Assembly (NCBI RefSeq): GCF_900566075.1
Contig: NZ_UPHU01000001.1
Location: forward strand, 3,968,325 to 4,032,324
Reading direction: 5' to 3'
Length of the DNA: 64,000 nt
From: Mycobacterium pseudokansasii
GTDB lineage: Bacteria > Actinomycetota > Actinomycetes > Mycobacteriales > Mycobacteriaceae
Shown here: positions 56,821-64,000 of the stretch, one piece after another
How positions within the stretch are numbered: the first letter of the stretch is position 1
How the letters are laid out: each line of letters opens with the position of its first letter
Program-made: the position numbers and the translations under genes
The notes under the pieces: generated by a model
The model's input: the letters and a program-made list of their open reading frames with translations, nothing else
What the model was told of the DNA's origin: nothing
Database searches by the model: none

Positions 56821-57324
56821 TCACACCACTTGCGCCGAATCCCGCAATTCGCGGTACGCCTTCTTGATGGTCCGCACCTCGTCCTGACTCAGCACGCCCG
56901 TGAATGGCGTGCAGGATCGCAAGGTCGCCCCATGATCTGACGGGTCCAAAAACGCCTCGATCACCCGTCCGACCCCCGCATCCAGAATGGACTCCCATTC
57001 GCGAATGTAGGCCGTGCTACGAGCAGATCCACGCTCCCGCTGCTTGTCCAGGTTGCGTCGCGCAATTCCGAGAACCGCATCAGGGGTGTGCACCAACTTT
57101 GGGATCAACGCTGCGTGCAGCCACAAGGACTGCTGCTTGCCATCGCTGCGCGGGTCGCGCGTGTTCACGAACTTTGACATGACGGCCTGCTCAGGAATCC
57201 GCCTGTGCGCGCCGACCATGATGTGCGGCAGCTTGCCCTGGTTGCAAAGGTCGACAACGTGCTGCCGGGACACGCCAAGTCGGCTGGCGACCTCGCCAGT
57301 GCGCAGGAAAGTGTCGGTGGGCAT
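56821..57324 (-). CDS. Excisionase-type HTH DNA-binding protein
   Basis: The 167-residue protein begins with an excisionase/MerR-like winged helix (FLRTGEVASRLGVSRQHVVDL, then NQGKLPHIMVGAHRRIP). The C-terminal part (about 60-167) is charged and helical (LGIARRNLDKQRERGSARST, LDAGVGRVIEAFLD, VRTIKKAYRELRDSA) and unrecognised. It may be an orphan antitoxin or a regulator left from an integrated element. It lies 264 bp beyond the 3' end of tRNA-Met, a classic integration side, but no integrase or toxin is next to it. ATG 57324 lacks a strong ribosome site. Confidence 0.7.
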   Translation of the reverse strand: MPTDTFLRTGEVASRLGVSRQHVVDLCNQGKLPHIMVGAHRRIPEQAVMSKFVNTRDPRSDGKQQSLWLHAALIPKLVHTPDAVLGIARRNLDKQRERGSARSTAYIREWESILDAGVGRVIEAFLDPSDHGATLRSCTPFTGVLSQDEVRTIKKAYRELRDSAQVV

Positions 57325-57587
57325 AGGTCCAAGGTAGAAACTAACCACAAAAAACACAACGTCGATGATGGCGCTGGGGTCCCAGGCAGCGGCCTTGATG
57401 AAGGGGCGACGCACACCCCGCGGGAGGACGAACACGTTGCACTTCGCGGCGGCCTTTTGACCACGGATCGAACCGGCCGCTGCGCCCCCGGCTGCAAGGT
57501 GGAGCGCCCATCGCAAGCAACCGGCCGAGGATCGAACCACAATGGCCCACCGGGCCCACTTCGCCGGGCAGCGGGCGACCTCTGAAG

Positions 57588-57661
57588 TGGGGCGGGCGGG
57601 GCTCGAACCCGCGACCAACGGATTATGAGTCCGCGGCTCTAACCAACTGAGCTACCGCCCC
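57588..57661 (-). tRNA. tRNA-Met (CAT), elongator type
   Basis: The 74-nt cloverleaf on the minus strand has acceptor GGGGCGG/CCGCCCC and D arm TAGCTCAGTTGGTTAGAGC. The anticodon loop is CTCATAA with anticodon CAT, and the T arm is GCGGG-TTCGAGC-CCCGC. The discriminator base is A and CCA is not encoded. CAT could also mark a tRNA-Ile2 modified at C34; the body looks more like elongator Met. Confidence 0.92.
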
Positions 57662-57955
57662 GCAAGGGAACTTTCTGCTTCTATCTTCCGCCTTCTGTCA
57701 CAACGCCTGTGTAGTACCGACGGCTCGCACGACGCTTCGTCCAAGACAATCGAACCTACGAAAGGGTAGACCAACGCGGCAGCAGCCGGACGCCGTGCGG
57801 CCGGCTGAGCGCGCACGTGGGACCGCCCCGTCGATAGCATTTCGGCTGTTGCCAGCGAGCTACGCGCGAACCACCATCCGCGGTTAGCGTTGCGTCAAGA
57901 CCCGAACCAAAACGCCCCACCCGACAAGGTACGACACGCAGCCGAGAGGAGGGCC
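57662..57955. other. Intergenic between tRNA-Met and the P2-type ATPase
   Basis: These 294 bp carry the divergent promoters of the tRNA and the ATPase. A GAGAGGAGGG ribosome site ends the region. I see no gene or repeat in it. Confidence 0.5.
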
Positions 57956-60586
57956 ATGGCCGATGTCCTGCCACCTGGGCTGACGACGGCCGAGGCCACC
58001 GCACGCCGAACCAAGGACGGCGCCAACCGGCTCCCCGCGGCCCGGCGGCCGTCGGTAATCCGTCGCCTGCTCGGCGAGCTGACTCACTTCTTCGCCCTGT
58101 TGCTCTGGGCGGCGGCGTTGCTCGCCTTCATTGCCAAGCTCCCCCAACTAAGCATCGCCATCATCGCCGTGATCGTGCTCAACGGCGTCTTCGCCATGAT
58201 TCAGCAAGCACGGGCCGACCGCGCCGCCGACCGGCTGCAACAGATGCTGCCGACGCGCATCACGGTGTGGCGCGACGGACGCCGGCAGGTCGTCGCCGCC
58301 GAGGACGTGGTGGTCGACGACATCCTTCTGCTGGAAAGCGGCGACCGGGTGCCCGCCGACGCCGTGGTGCTCGCCGAGAACCGGTTGCTGGTCGACTCCT
58401 CCATGCTGACCGGCGAGAGCGTGGCGGGCGCCGTGGCCGAGGGCGACGCGCTGTTCGCCGGAACCTTTGTCGTCGAGGGCGATACGTGTGCCCGGGTCAC
58501 CGCGATCGGCCAGCACACACGGCTGGCCGGCATCGCCCGGCTGACAACGTCGACAACCAAACCCGACACGCCCCTGACCCGCGGCCTGCGTGGCGTGGTC
58601 CGCCTCACCGCGGCCATCGCGGTCAGCGTCGGCGTGGTCTTCCTGCTGATCTCGATGCTCGTGGGCAACCCCGTCGAGCAGGCCTTCGTGTTTGCGATCG
58701 GGGTCACCGTCGCCCTGGTCCCCGAGGCGCTGCTGCCGACGGTGACGCTGTCGCTGGCCTGGGGCTCCGAGCAGATGGCCAAACGCCAGATCCTGGTCCG
58801 CAACCTCGAGGCCGTCGAGACGCTCGGCTCGACGACGTTCATCTGTACCGACAAGACCGGCACCCTCACCCGCAACCAGATGACCGTCGTGGATGCGTGG
58901 ACACCCGCGGGCTCGTTGACCGTCGACGGCGCCGGCTACGGGCCGACGGCCACACTGGCCTGGTCCTCCCCTACCGCAGAAAACCCCGTCCGCGAGCTCG
59001 CCCTGGCCGCCGAGCGCTGTTCCACCGGATACGCCGAAGAGGCCCAAGGTAATTGGCGCGCGCACGGCGACCCCATGGAAGCGGCCCTGGACACCCTGGC
59101 CCGGCGGCTGGGCTTCGACACGGACGCGGACCGTCGCACCATGACGGCTGAGTTGCGGTTCCCCTTCGACCCCCGGCTGCGCCGGATGGCCGTGGTGTTG
59201 GCCGACGAGATCATCGTCAAGGGGGCACCCGACACGGTGCTTCCGCTCTGCGGTGACGACCCGGGGGCCCACCGGGCAGTCGATGCCCTCACCGACCGTG
59301 GGCTGCGGGTGCTCGCCGTCGCCGCCAGCCCGCGCAACGGTCGCACGCCGCGCAGCCAAGAGGACTGCGATCAGGGCGCCCGCCTGGTGGGCCTGGTGGC
59401 ACTGCAGGATCCGCCGCGTGACGAGGTCTCCGAGTCGCTGCAGGCCTGCCGGCGGGCCGGTGTGAAGGTGGCGATGGTGACCGGCGACCATCCGGCCACC
59501 GCCACCGCCATCGCCGACCAGGTGGGGCTGCGCTTCCCCAACTCGCCGGTGCTCTCGGGGGCGGACCTGCCCGACGACGAGCAGCATTTGGCCGCTTTGC
59601 TCGACCGCGACGGGGTGGTGATCGCCCGGGTCTCCCCGGAGGACAAACTTCGGATCGCCCGTGCGGTGCGCTCCCGGGGCCACGTGGTGGCGATGACGGG
59701 AGACGGAGTGAACGACGCCCCGGCGCTGCACGAGGCCGACATCGGCGTGGCGATGGGCGAATCCGGCACCGACGTCGCCCGCGAGGCCGCCGACCTGGTG
59801 CTACTCGACGACTCCTTCACCGGCATCGTGGCCGGTATCGAGCAGGGGCGCGCGACATTCGTCAACATCCGCCGGTTCCTGACCTACCACCTGACCGACA
59901 ACGTCGCCGAGCTGGCGCCGTTTCTCGTCTGGGCACTCTCGGGCGGCCTGTTCCCGCTGGCACTCGGGGTCTTGCAGATCATCGCGCTCGACATCGGCAC
60001 CGACACCTTGTCGGCGGTCGCGCTGGGGGCCGAGCCGCCGGCGCAGCACCTGCTCGAAGGTCCCCCGGTGCGTGGCCGGTTGATGAACCACACCGTGCTG
60101 CGCCGAGCCTTCGGACTGCTGGGGCCACTCGAGGCAGTCCTGTCCCTGGCCGCCTTCCTGGTGTCCATGCTGGCGCTGGGCTGGCGTCCGGCCGACCCGT
60201 TCCCCACCGGGCACGCCTTGGCGGCCGCATCCGGCGCGGCATTCATCACGGTGGTCTTCGCCCAGACGGCGAACGTCTTCGCCTGCCGGTCCTCGTCGCG
60301 TTGGCCCGGGGCGCTGGGCTGGACCAGCAACCGGCTCCTGGTGCCGGCGGCGCTCATCGGTCTGACCTTGTCGTTGGTCGAGTTGTGGGTGCCGCCGGTC
60401 GCCAGGTTGCTCGGCCAGTGGAACCCGCCCCTGTGGGGCTGGGTCGTCGCGCTCAGCTCGATGCCGATCCTGCTCGCTGTCGACGCGCTCGACAAGCACC
60501 TGCGAGCGCGTCACCGCCGCCGCTCGGCAAGCAGCGGATCACCTGAGGTAGCCGCTCGAAAAGTGTTGAGCGTCAAGGTTTTCTGA
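57956..60586 (+). CDS. P2-type cation-transporting ATPase
   Basis: The 876-residue pump has an N-terminal cation-ATPase domain (GLTTAEATARRTKDGANRLP), TGES in the actuator domain, the ion-site helix PEALLPTVTLSLAWG and the phosphorylated Asp in CTDKTGTLTRNQ. It also has KGAPDTVLPLC in the nucleotide domain, MTGDGVNDAPAL and a C-terminal cation-ATPase helix bundle. It belongs to the PacL/CtpF-like P2 group moving Ca2+, Na+, K+ or Mn2+; the ion is not clear because PEALLP differs from the Ca2+-type PEGLP. ATG 57956 follows GAGGAGGGCC. It is not the direct CtpF (Rv1997) orthologue by sequence. Confidence 0.9.
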   Translation: MADVLPPGLTTAEATARRTKDGANRLPAARRPSVIRRLLGELTHFFALLLWAAALLAFIAKLPQLSIAIIAVIVLNGVFAMIQQARADRAADRLQQMLPTRITVWRDGRRQVVAAEDVVVDDILLLESGDRVPADAVVLAENRLLVDSSMLTGESVAGAVAEGDALFAGTFVVEGDTCARVTAIGQHTRLAGIARLTTSTTKPDTPLTRGLRGVVRLTAAIAVSVGVVFLLISMLVGNPVEQAFVFAIGVTVALVPEALLPTVTLSLAWGSEQMAKRQILVRNLEAVETLGSTTFICTDKTGTLTRNQMTVVDAWTPAGSLTVDGAGYGPTATLAWSSPTAENPVRELALAAERCSTGYAEEAQGNWRAHGDPMEAALDTLARRLGFDTDADRRTMTAELRFPFDPRLRRMAVVLADEIIVKGAPDTVLPLCGDDPGAHRAVDALTDRGLRVLAVAASPRNGRTPRSQEDCDQGARLVGLVALQDPPRDEVSESLQACRRAGVKVAMVTGDHPATATAIADQVGLRFPNSPVLSGADLPDDEQHLAALLDRDGVVIARVSPEDKLRIARAVRSRGHVVAMTGDGVNDAPALHEADIGVAMGESGTDVAREAADLVLLDDSFTGIVAGIEQGRATFVNIRRFLTYHLTDNVAELAPFLVWALSGGLFPLALGVLQIIALDIGTDTLSAVALGAEPPAQHLLEGPPVRGRLMNHTVLRRAFGLLGPLEAVLSLAAFLVSMLALGWRPADPFPTGHALAAASGAAFITVVFAQTANVFACRSSSRWPGALGWTSNRLLVPAALIGLTLSLVELWVPPVARLLGQWNPPLWGWVVALSSMPILLAVDALDKHLRARHRRRSASSGSPEVAARKVLSVKVF

Positions 60587-60631
60587 AGAAATCGGGATGT
60601 GGCGGTTAAGCGGTCCGGCCCACCCTTCGGA

Positions 60632-60838
60632 TCAAACTTCGCCGGCTTCCAGGCTGGCGAGGGCCTCCCGGATGCTCTGGTTCATCTGCTGCGGGCTGGG
60701 GGCAGCAGGCTTGTCGACGGGTTGGTCACAGTTACAGGTCGTCACGGGCGCAATTGGCTCATCAGCCATGGCCGGTGCGGCCACCCCTATCGCGGCACCG
60801 ACGGCGATAATGGCACTGATCAGCGCTTTGGTGATCAT
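60632..60838 (-). CDS. Small secreted protein (68 residues)
   Basis: The signal peptide MITKALISAIIAVGAAIGVA ends at APAMA-DEP. The mature part has about 42 residues, with a CNC pair, a PVDKPAAPSPQQ stretch and a helical end (MNQSIREALASLEAGE). AAGGAG lies 8 bases before the ATG. Similar tiny secreted proteins of unknown role are common in mycobacteria. It lies 42 bp after the DUF732 gene on the same strand. Confidence 0.8.
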   Translation of the reverse strand: MITKALISAIIAVGAAIGVAAPAMADEPIAPVTTCNCDQPVDKPAAPSPQQMNQSIREALASLEAGEV

Positions 60839-60880
60839 CTGGACGTCTCCTTGGGCACGTAGACCGCGATCCGGCGGCGA

Positions 60881-61276
60881 TCACAACGCTGTGTCTTTGA
60901 CAACCCAGACCATATCCGGTGCGTAGACGTAGATCGCTGCCGCGACCTCGAACGCAGCCTGCTCAACGGTCAAGTTCGTCCGATAGTACACGTCATCGGC
61001 GATGGTCGACGCCCGCAATGGTGGGTTGTCTGCCACGCGAACGTCATTGGCGATTTGCCGGCCCTGTGCTGCCACGTCACAGTCGGTGTTCCCGGAAGCC
61101 GCGCCGATCTGCCGGTGTGCCAGCAGTGCGATGTAGTGCTGATCCTGCGCGCTCAAGACGCAGTCCGCCGATGCAGGCGGCGGCGGCAGCCCGATTTGGC
61201 CCAGCAGCGCGGCCGCAGATACGGCAGCCAACCGTGATCGGACTCGACCAGTCGAGCCCATTCGAGTGGCTTTCAT
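60881..61276 (-). CDS. Secreted DUF732-family protein
   Basis: The 131-residue protein begins with a signal peptide (MKATRMGSTGRVRSRLAAVS, cleavage near ASA-DC). The mature part of about 90 residues has two cysteines (ADCVLS, NTDCDV), the usual DUF732 disulfide positions. YIALLAHRQIG and FEVAAAIYVYAPD fit the helical fold. The function is unknown. ATG 61276 is preferred over the 61339 start because it gives a proper signal peptide and has AGG upstream. Confidence 0.85.
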   Translation of the reverse strand: MKATRMGSTGRVRSRLAAVSAAALLGQIGLPPPPASADCVLSAQDQHYIALLAHRQIGAASGNTDCDVAAQGRQIANDVRVADNPPLRASTIADDVYYRTNLTVEQAAFEVAAAIYVYAPDMVWVVKDTAL

Positions 61277-61465
61277 TGCTAAACCTGCCAATGCACGGAA
61301 GCCCGATCCGACCCCTGATATATCCAAGTCAACGCCCAAATCTCCTACAGTGCCAGTACTTATGGGTGGTGCCAGCCGCGGTGTCTGTGTTCCAGCCGCC
61401 GGCCGGCCGGCTCGCCAACATGAATAGCGCCGGCCGCGTCCGACGCCTCAGGTGTGCTGTTGGTG

Positions 61466-62935
61466 TCAGTTCGCGAGGGTGGGCGGTGGTGTGACCTTGA
61501 GCGCGTAGGCCGGCCAGACGTCCAACGCGTCGGGGAACGTGACGTTGATGCGATCGCCGGCGCATTCGTGTTGCAGTGTGCCGCCACCAAGCAACTGGAC
61601 GGTGGTCTCCGAGGCCCCCAATAGGCGGTGCAGCCCGACGCGGCGTTCCCCCGGGGCCTGGAGAAACGTCACGTACAGGGCGTCATCCGTCTGGGTGAAG
61701 CGCAGCGGGGTGCCGTCGGTGGCGGTGGCTTGGGGGATCGTCCAGGGGCGGGTGTCGAAGTAGGCTTCGCCGGTCACGTCGAGCCATGCGCCGAAATCGG
61801 CGAGCAGCTGCGCTTGCAGCTCCGGGATCGTCCCGTCGGGGTAGGGTCCGATGCCAAGCAGCAGATTGCCGTTCTTGCTGACCAGGTCGGCGAAGCTGCG
61901 GGCCAGATCGGTGAGGGTGAGCATCTCGTCGGGACCCTCTTGGCGGTTGTTGCCAAATGAGTTCCCCACGCCGCGGGTCGATTCCCATTTGTAGGGTTTG
62001 ATCTCGTCGTATTGGGCGTATTCCGGGGTGCGGAAGTCGTAGTGGAAACCGGTCGGGAAGTCCAGCACCCGTACCCGGTCGGGCAGGAACCTCCACAGGA
62101 CACCGGCCAGCCCGAGACCTCCCATGACCAGGGGTTCGACACCGGGGACTTTCGGCAGCTGAAGCTGGGCCCAGCGGTCGTTGATGACTCCGTCGGGCAC
62201 CTGGTTGTAGTAATGCGCGAACAGCTCAGCGAGTTTGGACTGGGGCGGGTAGCCGATATCGTTCCACAGCACTGACGGCTGGTAGCGGTTAACGAGCTCA
62301 CGAATGTGGTTGTCCGCGTATTGCGCGTACTCGTCGGTCTGGACGAGTGAGCTCGCCAGTCCCGGGAGGTCGGTGATGATCGTCGGGTCGAACGTCCAGT
62401 CGAACCCACCCGAGTAGTACAGACCCATTTTTATGCCGCGGTCGCGGACCGCGCTGGTCAGGTCGCCGACCAGGTCGCGGTCGGCATGCCAGGATTCCTT
62501 GTGCGGGTTGGGGTGCCGGCTGGGCCACATCGTAAACCCGTCATGGTGTTTGGTGGTGAGCACCACGTAGCGCGCGTTCGCTTGCTCGAAGAATGCGGCC
62601 CAGGAGTCGGGATCGAATTGCTTCACCGCTTTGTTGAATATCGGCTTGAAGTCGTCGTACGTGAAGTCGGGGCCATAGGTTTCGACGTGGTGCCGCTGTG
62701 ACGGGCTGCCCGGGATTCCGATGGTGTTCTGATACCACTCGGCATACGGGTTGTATTTCAGCCAATACGCGGGTCCCTTGGTGGCCATCAGCTCCTGGGT
62801 GTCGGCCTCGAGCGGAGCCCAGCCGGGCACCGAGTACAAACCCCAGTGGATGAAGATCCCGAACTTTGCGTTCTCGAACCACTCGGGCACCGGATGCGTC
62901 GCGAGCGACTCCTTGGTCGGTTCATAGTCGGTCAT
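61466..62935 (-). CDS. GH29 alpha-L-fucosidase
   Basis: The 489-residue glycosidase opens directly with the catalytic barrel: FENAKFGIFIHWGLYSVPGW, then ARYVVLTTKHHDGFTMWPS. The nucleophile Asp region is the segment ending in VLWNDIGYP (about 260-268), and GNLLLGIGPYPDGTIP follows. A beta-sandwich closes the protein. It removes alpha-L-fucose from glycans. No signal peptide is present, so it is cytoplasmic or exported by another route. Mycobacterial fucosidases are uncommon; a link to fucosylated glycolipids or host glycans is speculative. The neighbours give no pathway. Confidence 0.9.
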   Translation of the reverse strand: MTDYEPTKESLATHPVPEWFENAKFGIFIHWGLYSVPGWAPLEADTQELMATKGPAYWLKYNPYAEWYQNTIGIPGSPSQRHHVETYGPDFTYDDFKPIFNKAVKQFDPDSWAAFFEQANARYVVLTTKHHDGFTMWPSRHPNPHKESWHADRDLVGDLTSAVRDRGIKMGLYYSGGFDWTFDPTIITDLPGLASSLVQTDEYAQYADNHIRELVNRYQPSVLWNDIGYPPQSKLAELFAHYYNQVPDGVINDRWAQLQLPKVPGVEPLVMGGLGLAGVLWRFLPDRVRVLDFPTGFHYDFRTPEYAQYDEIKPYKWESTRGVGNSFGNNRQEGPDEMLTLTDLARSFADLVSKNGNLLLGIGPYPDGTIPELQAQLLADFGAWLDVTGEAYFDTRPWTIPQATATDGTPLRFTQTDDALYVTFLQAPGERRVGLHRLLGASETTVQLLGGGTLQHECAGDRINVTFPDALDVWPAYALKVTPPPTLAN

Positions 62936-63084
62936 CCACGCACCTTACTCGGAACGGCCGGCGTCCGTGGTAATGTCACGGATTTCGACGGCTGGGTCTG
63001 GCCACCGCAAAGCCCAACGGACGCAGGCGTTTTCGTGGATAAAGACCGCCGAACAGATCTCCTGGCGTTGCGACCGTTGTCGCA

Positions 63085-63837
63085 TCAGTACAGGTAGACG
63101 ACGGCGTCGTCGCCGCCGCGGCACACCACCAATCCCCCGTCGGCTGAGCAGGTCATGGTGTAAGACTGACCGGTCACCGGGCTGACGGCGGTGACCTGCC
63201 GAGGTGCCGGGCCGGCTGGTCCGCTGGCTCCGTATGCAAGCCGAACCTGTTCGGCGAACTGGCAGGATGTCGCCGACGATCCGACCGCGGACCGGCTCAA
63301 CCCGCCGGCGGGCCCGGCCGTGGTCGGACATGCGTGGGCACCCTCGGGCACCGTCACCGGCGTCGTCGAAGTCGTCGAAGTCGTCGAGGGGGCAGTAGCG
63401 CCGGAATCCAGCGTCCACGCCGGGCAGCGCTGCGTCTTGAACGCGACGTCCGTCGGCGCAATCTGCACGACCTGGGGCGCGGTTCCAGCGCCGTTGGCGA
63501 TGATGTCGTCGACGGTTCCGCCGAGCCCCCTGAGCCGTTCCCAATAACAGGCGTTGCTGCCTTGCGACCGGTATGTTCCGGGCCGGATGTCCACCCCGAC
63601 CCGGTAAGTGCCGTCGCCCGGGATGGTGTTCGCCGGACCCACCGGCGTAGTCGACGGCGGGATGGACACCGTCGTTCCGGGATATATCGGCGGCAGTCGT
63701 GATTCCTCGCGGTCATGAACCGGCACCGTCGGCCGGGCGGTCTTGCCACCCGCGCCGAAACACCCCGCCAGCCCGCACGCCGACGTCACCCCCACCGCGA
63801 TGGCCAATATCGCCCGGACCATGCTTCCGGTGCTCAT
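63085..63837 (-). CDS. Secreted lipoprotein with two cysteine-bearing repeats
   Basis: The 250-residue lipoprotein has a signal peptide with lipobox LAGC (Cys26) and a linker rich in Pro/Thr. A domain with GDGTYRVGVDIRPGTYRSQG and CYWERLRGLGG (about 75-115) follows; this pattern recurs in actinobacterial cell-surface lipoproteins. A Ser/Thr tract and a C-terminal part with four cysteines (AHACPTT, TSCQFAEQVR, TMTCSADG, VVCRGG) end it. The start is ATG 63837 or 63822. It is 3 bp after the stop of the next minus-strand gene, so the two are co-transcribed. Confidence 0.82.
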   Translation of the reverse strand: MSTGSMVRAILAIAVGVTSACGLAGCFGAGGKTARPTVPVHDREESRLPPIYPGTTVSIPPSTTPVGPANTIPGDGTYRVGVDIRPGTYRSQGSNACYWERLRGLGGTVDDIIANGAGTAPQVVQIAPTDVAFKTQRCPAWTLDSGATAPSTTSTTSTTPVTVPEGAHACPTTAGPAGGLSRSAVGSSATSCQFAEQVRLAYGASGPAGPAPRQVTAVSPVTGQSYTMTCSADGGLVVCRGGDDAVVYLY

Positions 63838-63840
63838 CGG

Positions 63841-64000
63841 TCAGCCGAACACCGTCTGACCGTCGGCCCCGATCAGGTACCGCTCAGTGCCCTGCTTCAC
63901 CCTCGGCGCGTCAGCGCCCAGCGACACGGCAATCTTGTTGCTGGCGTTACGCATGATGTCAAAGGTCAGCTCGATGGCCTCCGCGTCGGCGAACCTTGAG
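63841..64000 (-). CDS. C-terminus of an unknown protein (partial)
   Basis: The last 52 codons of a minus-strand gene enter from the right edge, reading [20 protein letters not shown] and ending [14 protein letters not shown]. The pattern of helix then short strand is not enough to name a family. It sits 3 bp upstream of the lipoprotein start and is probably in the same operon. Confidence 0.6.
   Translation of the reverse strand, partial: SRFADAEAIELTFDIMRNASNKIAVSLGADAPRVKQGTERYLIGADGQTVFG

Noticed and set aside
58148..59731. 527-codon open frame on the minus strand
   Set aside because: Antisense to the P2-type ATPase with intact motifs; low-complexity composition and no ribosome site.

Overview
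The window is high-GC actinobacterial DNA and comes from a Mycobacterium, most likely a non-tuberculous species. The evidence is close protein likeness to many M. tuberculosis genes (DevR, DevS, HspX, PfkB, the Rv2030c, Rv3131 and Rv1733c families, HtpG, GlgX, AlkB), GTG/TTG starts, ATGA-type overlaps and DUF732-type secreted proteins. All assignments rest on reading the sequence and on remembered family features. No database search was run.

Region 1 (about 1-27,250) is a condensed dormancy (DosR/DevR) locus. It holds three universal stress proteins, the DevR-DevS two-component system, PfkB, the Rv2030c-type fusion, HspX, a 104-residue unknown protein, two Acg/Rv3131-type nitroreductases, an Rv1733c-like membrane protein and a PPOX-fold protein. 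Six sites resemble the DosR box, and most sit 40-110 bp upstream of a start codon. Two metabolic modules lie inside this region. One is an operon of acyl-CoA synthetase, E1 alpha, E1 beta, E2 and an acyl carrier protein. The other is a group 3b-type NiFe hydrogenase (hyhBGSL-like) with its maturation protease, co-directional with and downstream of the DosR-type nitroreductase. A wax ester synthase/DGAT with a lone ABC-2 permease sits between them. Together they suggest a hypoxia programme that handles excess reductant and acyl units; this is inference.

Region 2 (27,276-46,422) begins with a P1B-5-type metal ATPase fused to a hemerythrin-like domain, next to the hydrogenase cluster. It continues with a lipoprotein, two short-chain dehydrogenases, an enoyl-CoA hydratase with a paired acyl-CoA dehydrogenase, a glycogen debranching enzyme, an AlkB alkane hydroxylase with a TetR regulator and a palindromic operator, an aldo/keto reductase, HtpG, an F420-type oxidoreductase, and a hybrid histidine kinase whose C-terminus is a degraded DevS-like kinase module.

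Region 3 (46,423-51,007) shows gene decay and transposition. A SnoaL-like remnant precedes two methyltransferase genes. One of these is split by an IS1380-like element of about 1.7 kb, with recognisable inverted repeats and a 5-bp target duplication.

Region 4 (51,014-64,000) holds a VIT/von Willebrand protein with a MerR regulator, a TPM-domain membrane protein with a repeat-encoded valine tract, a DUF389 membrane protein, an excisionase-like HTH gene beside a tRNA-Met, a P2-type cation ATPase, small secreted proteins, a GH29 alpha-L-fucosidase and a lipoprotein. Genes at both window edges are cut off.
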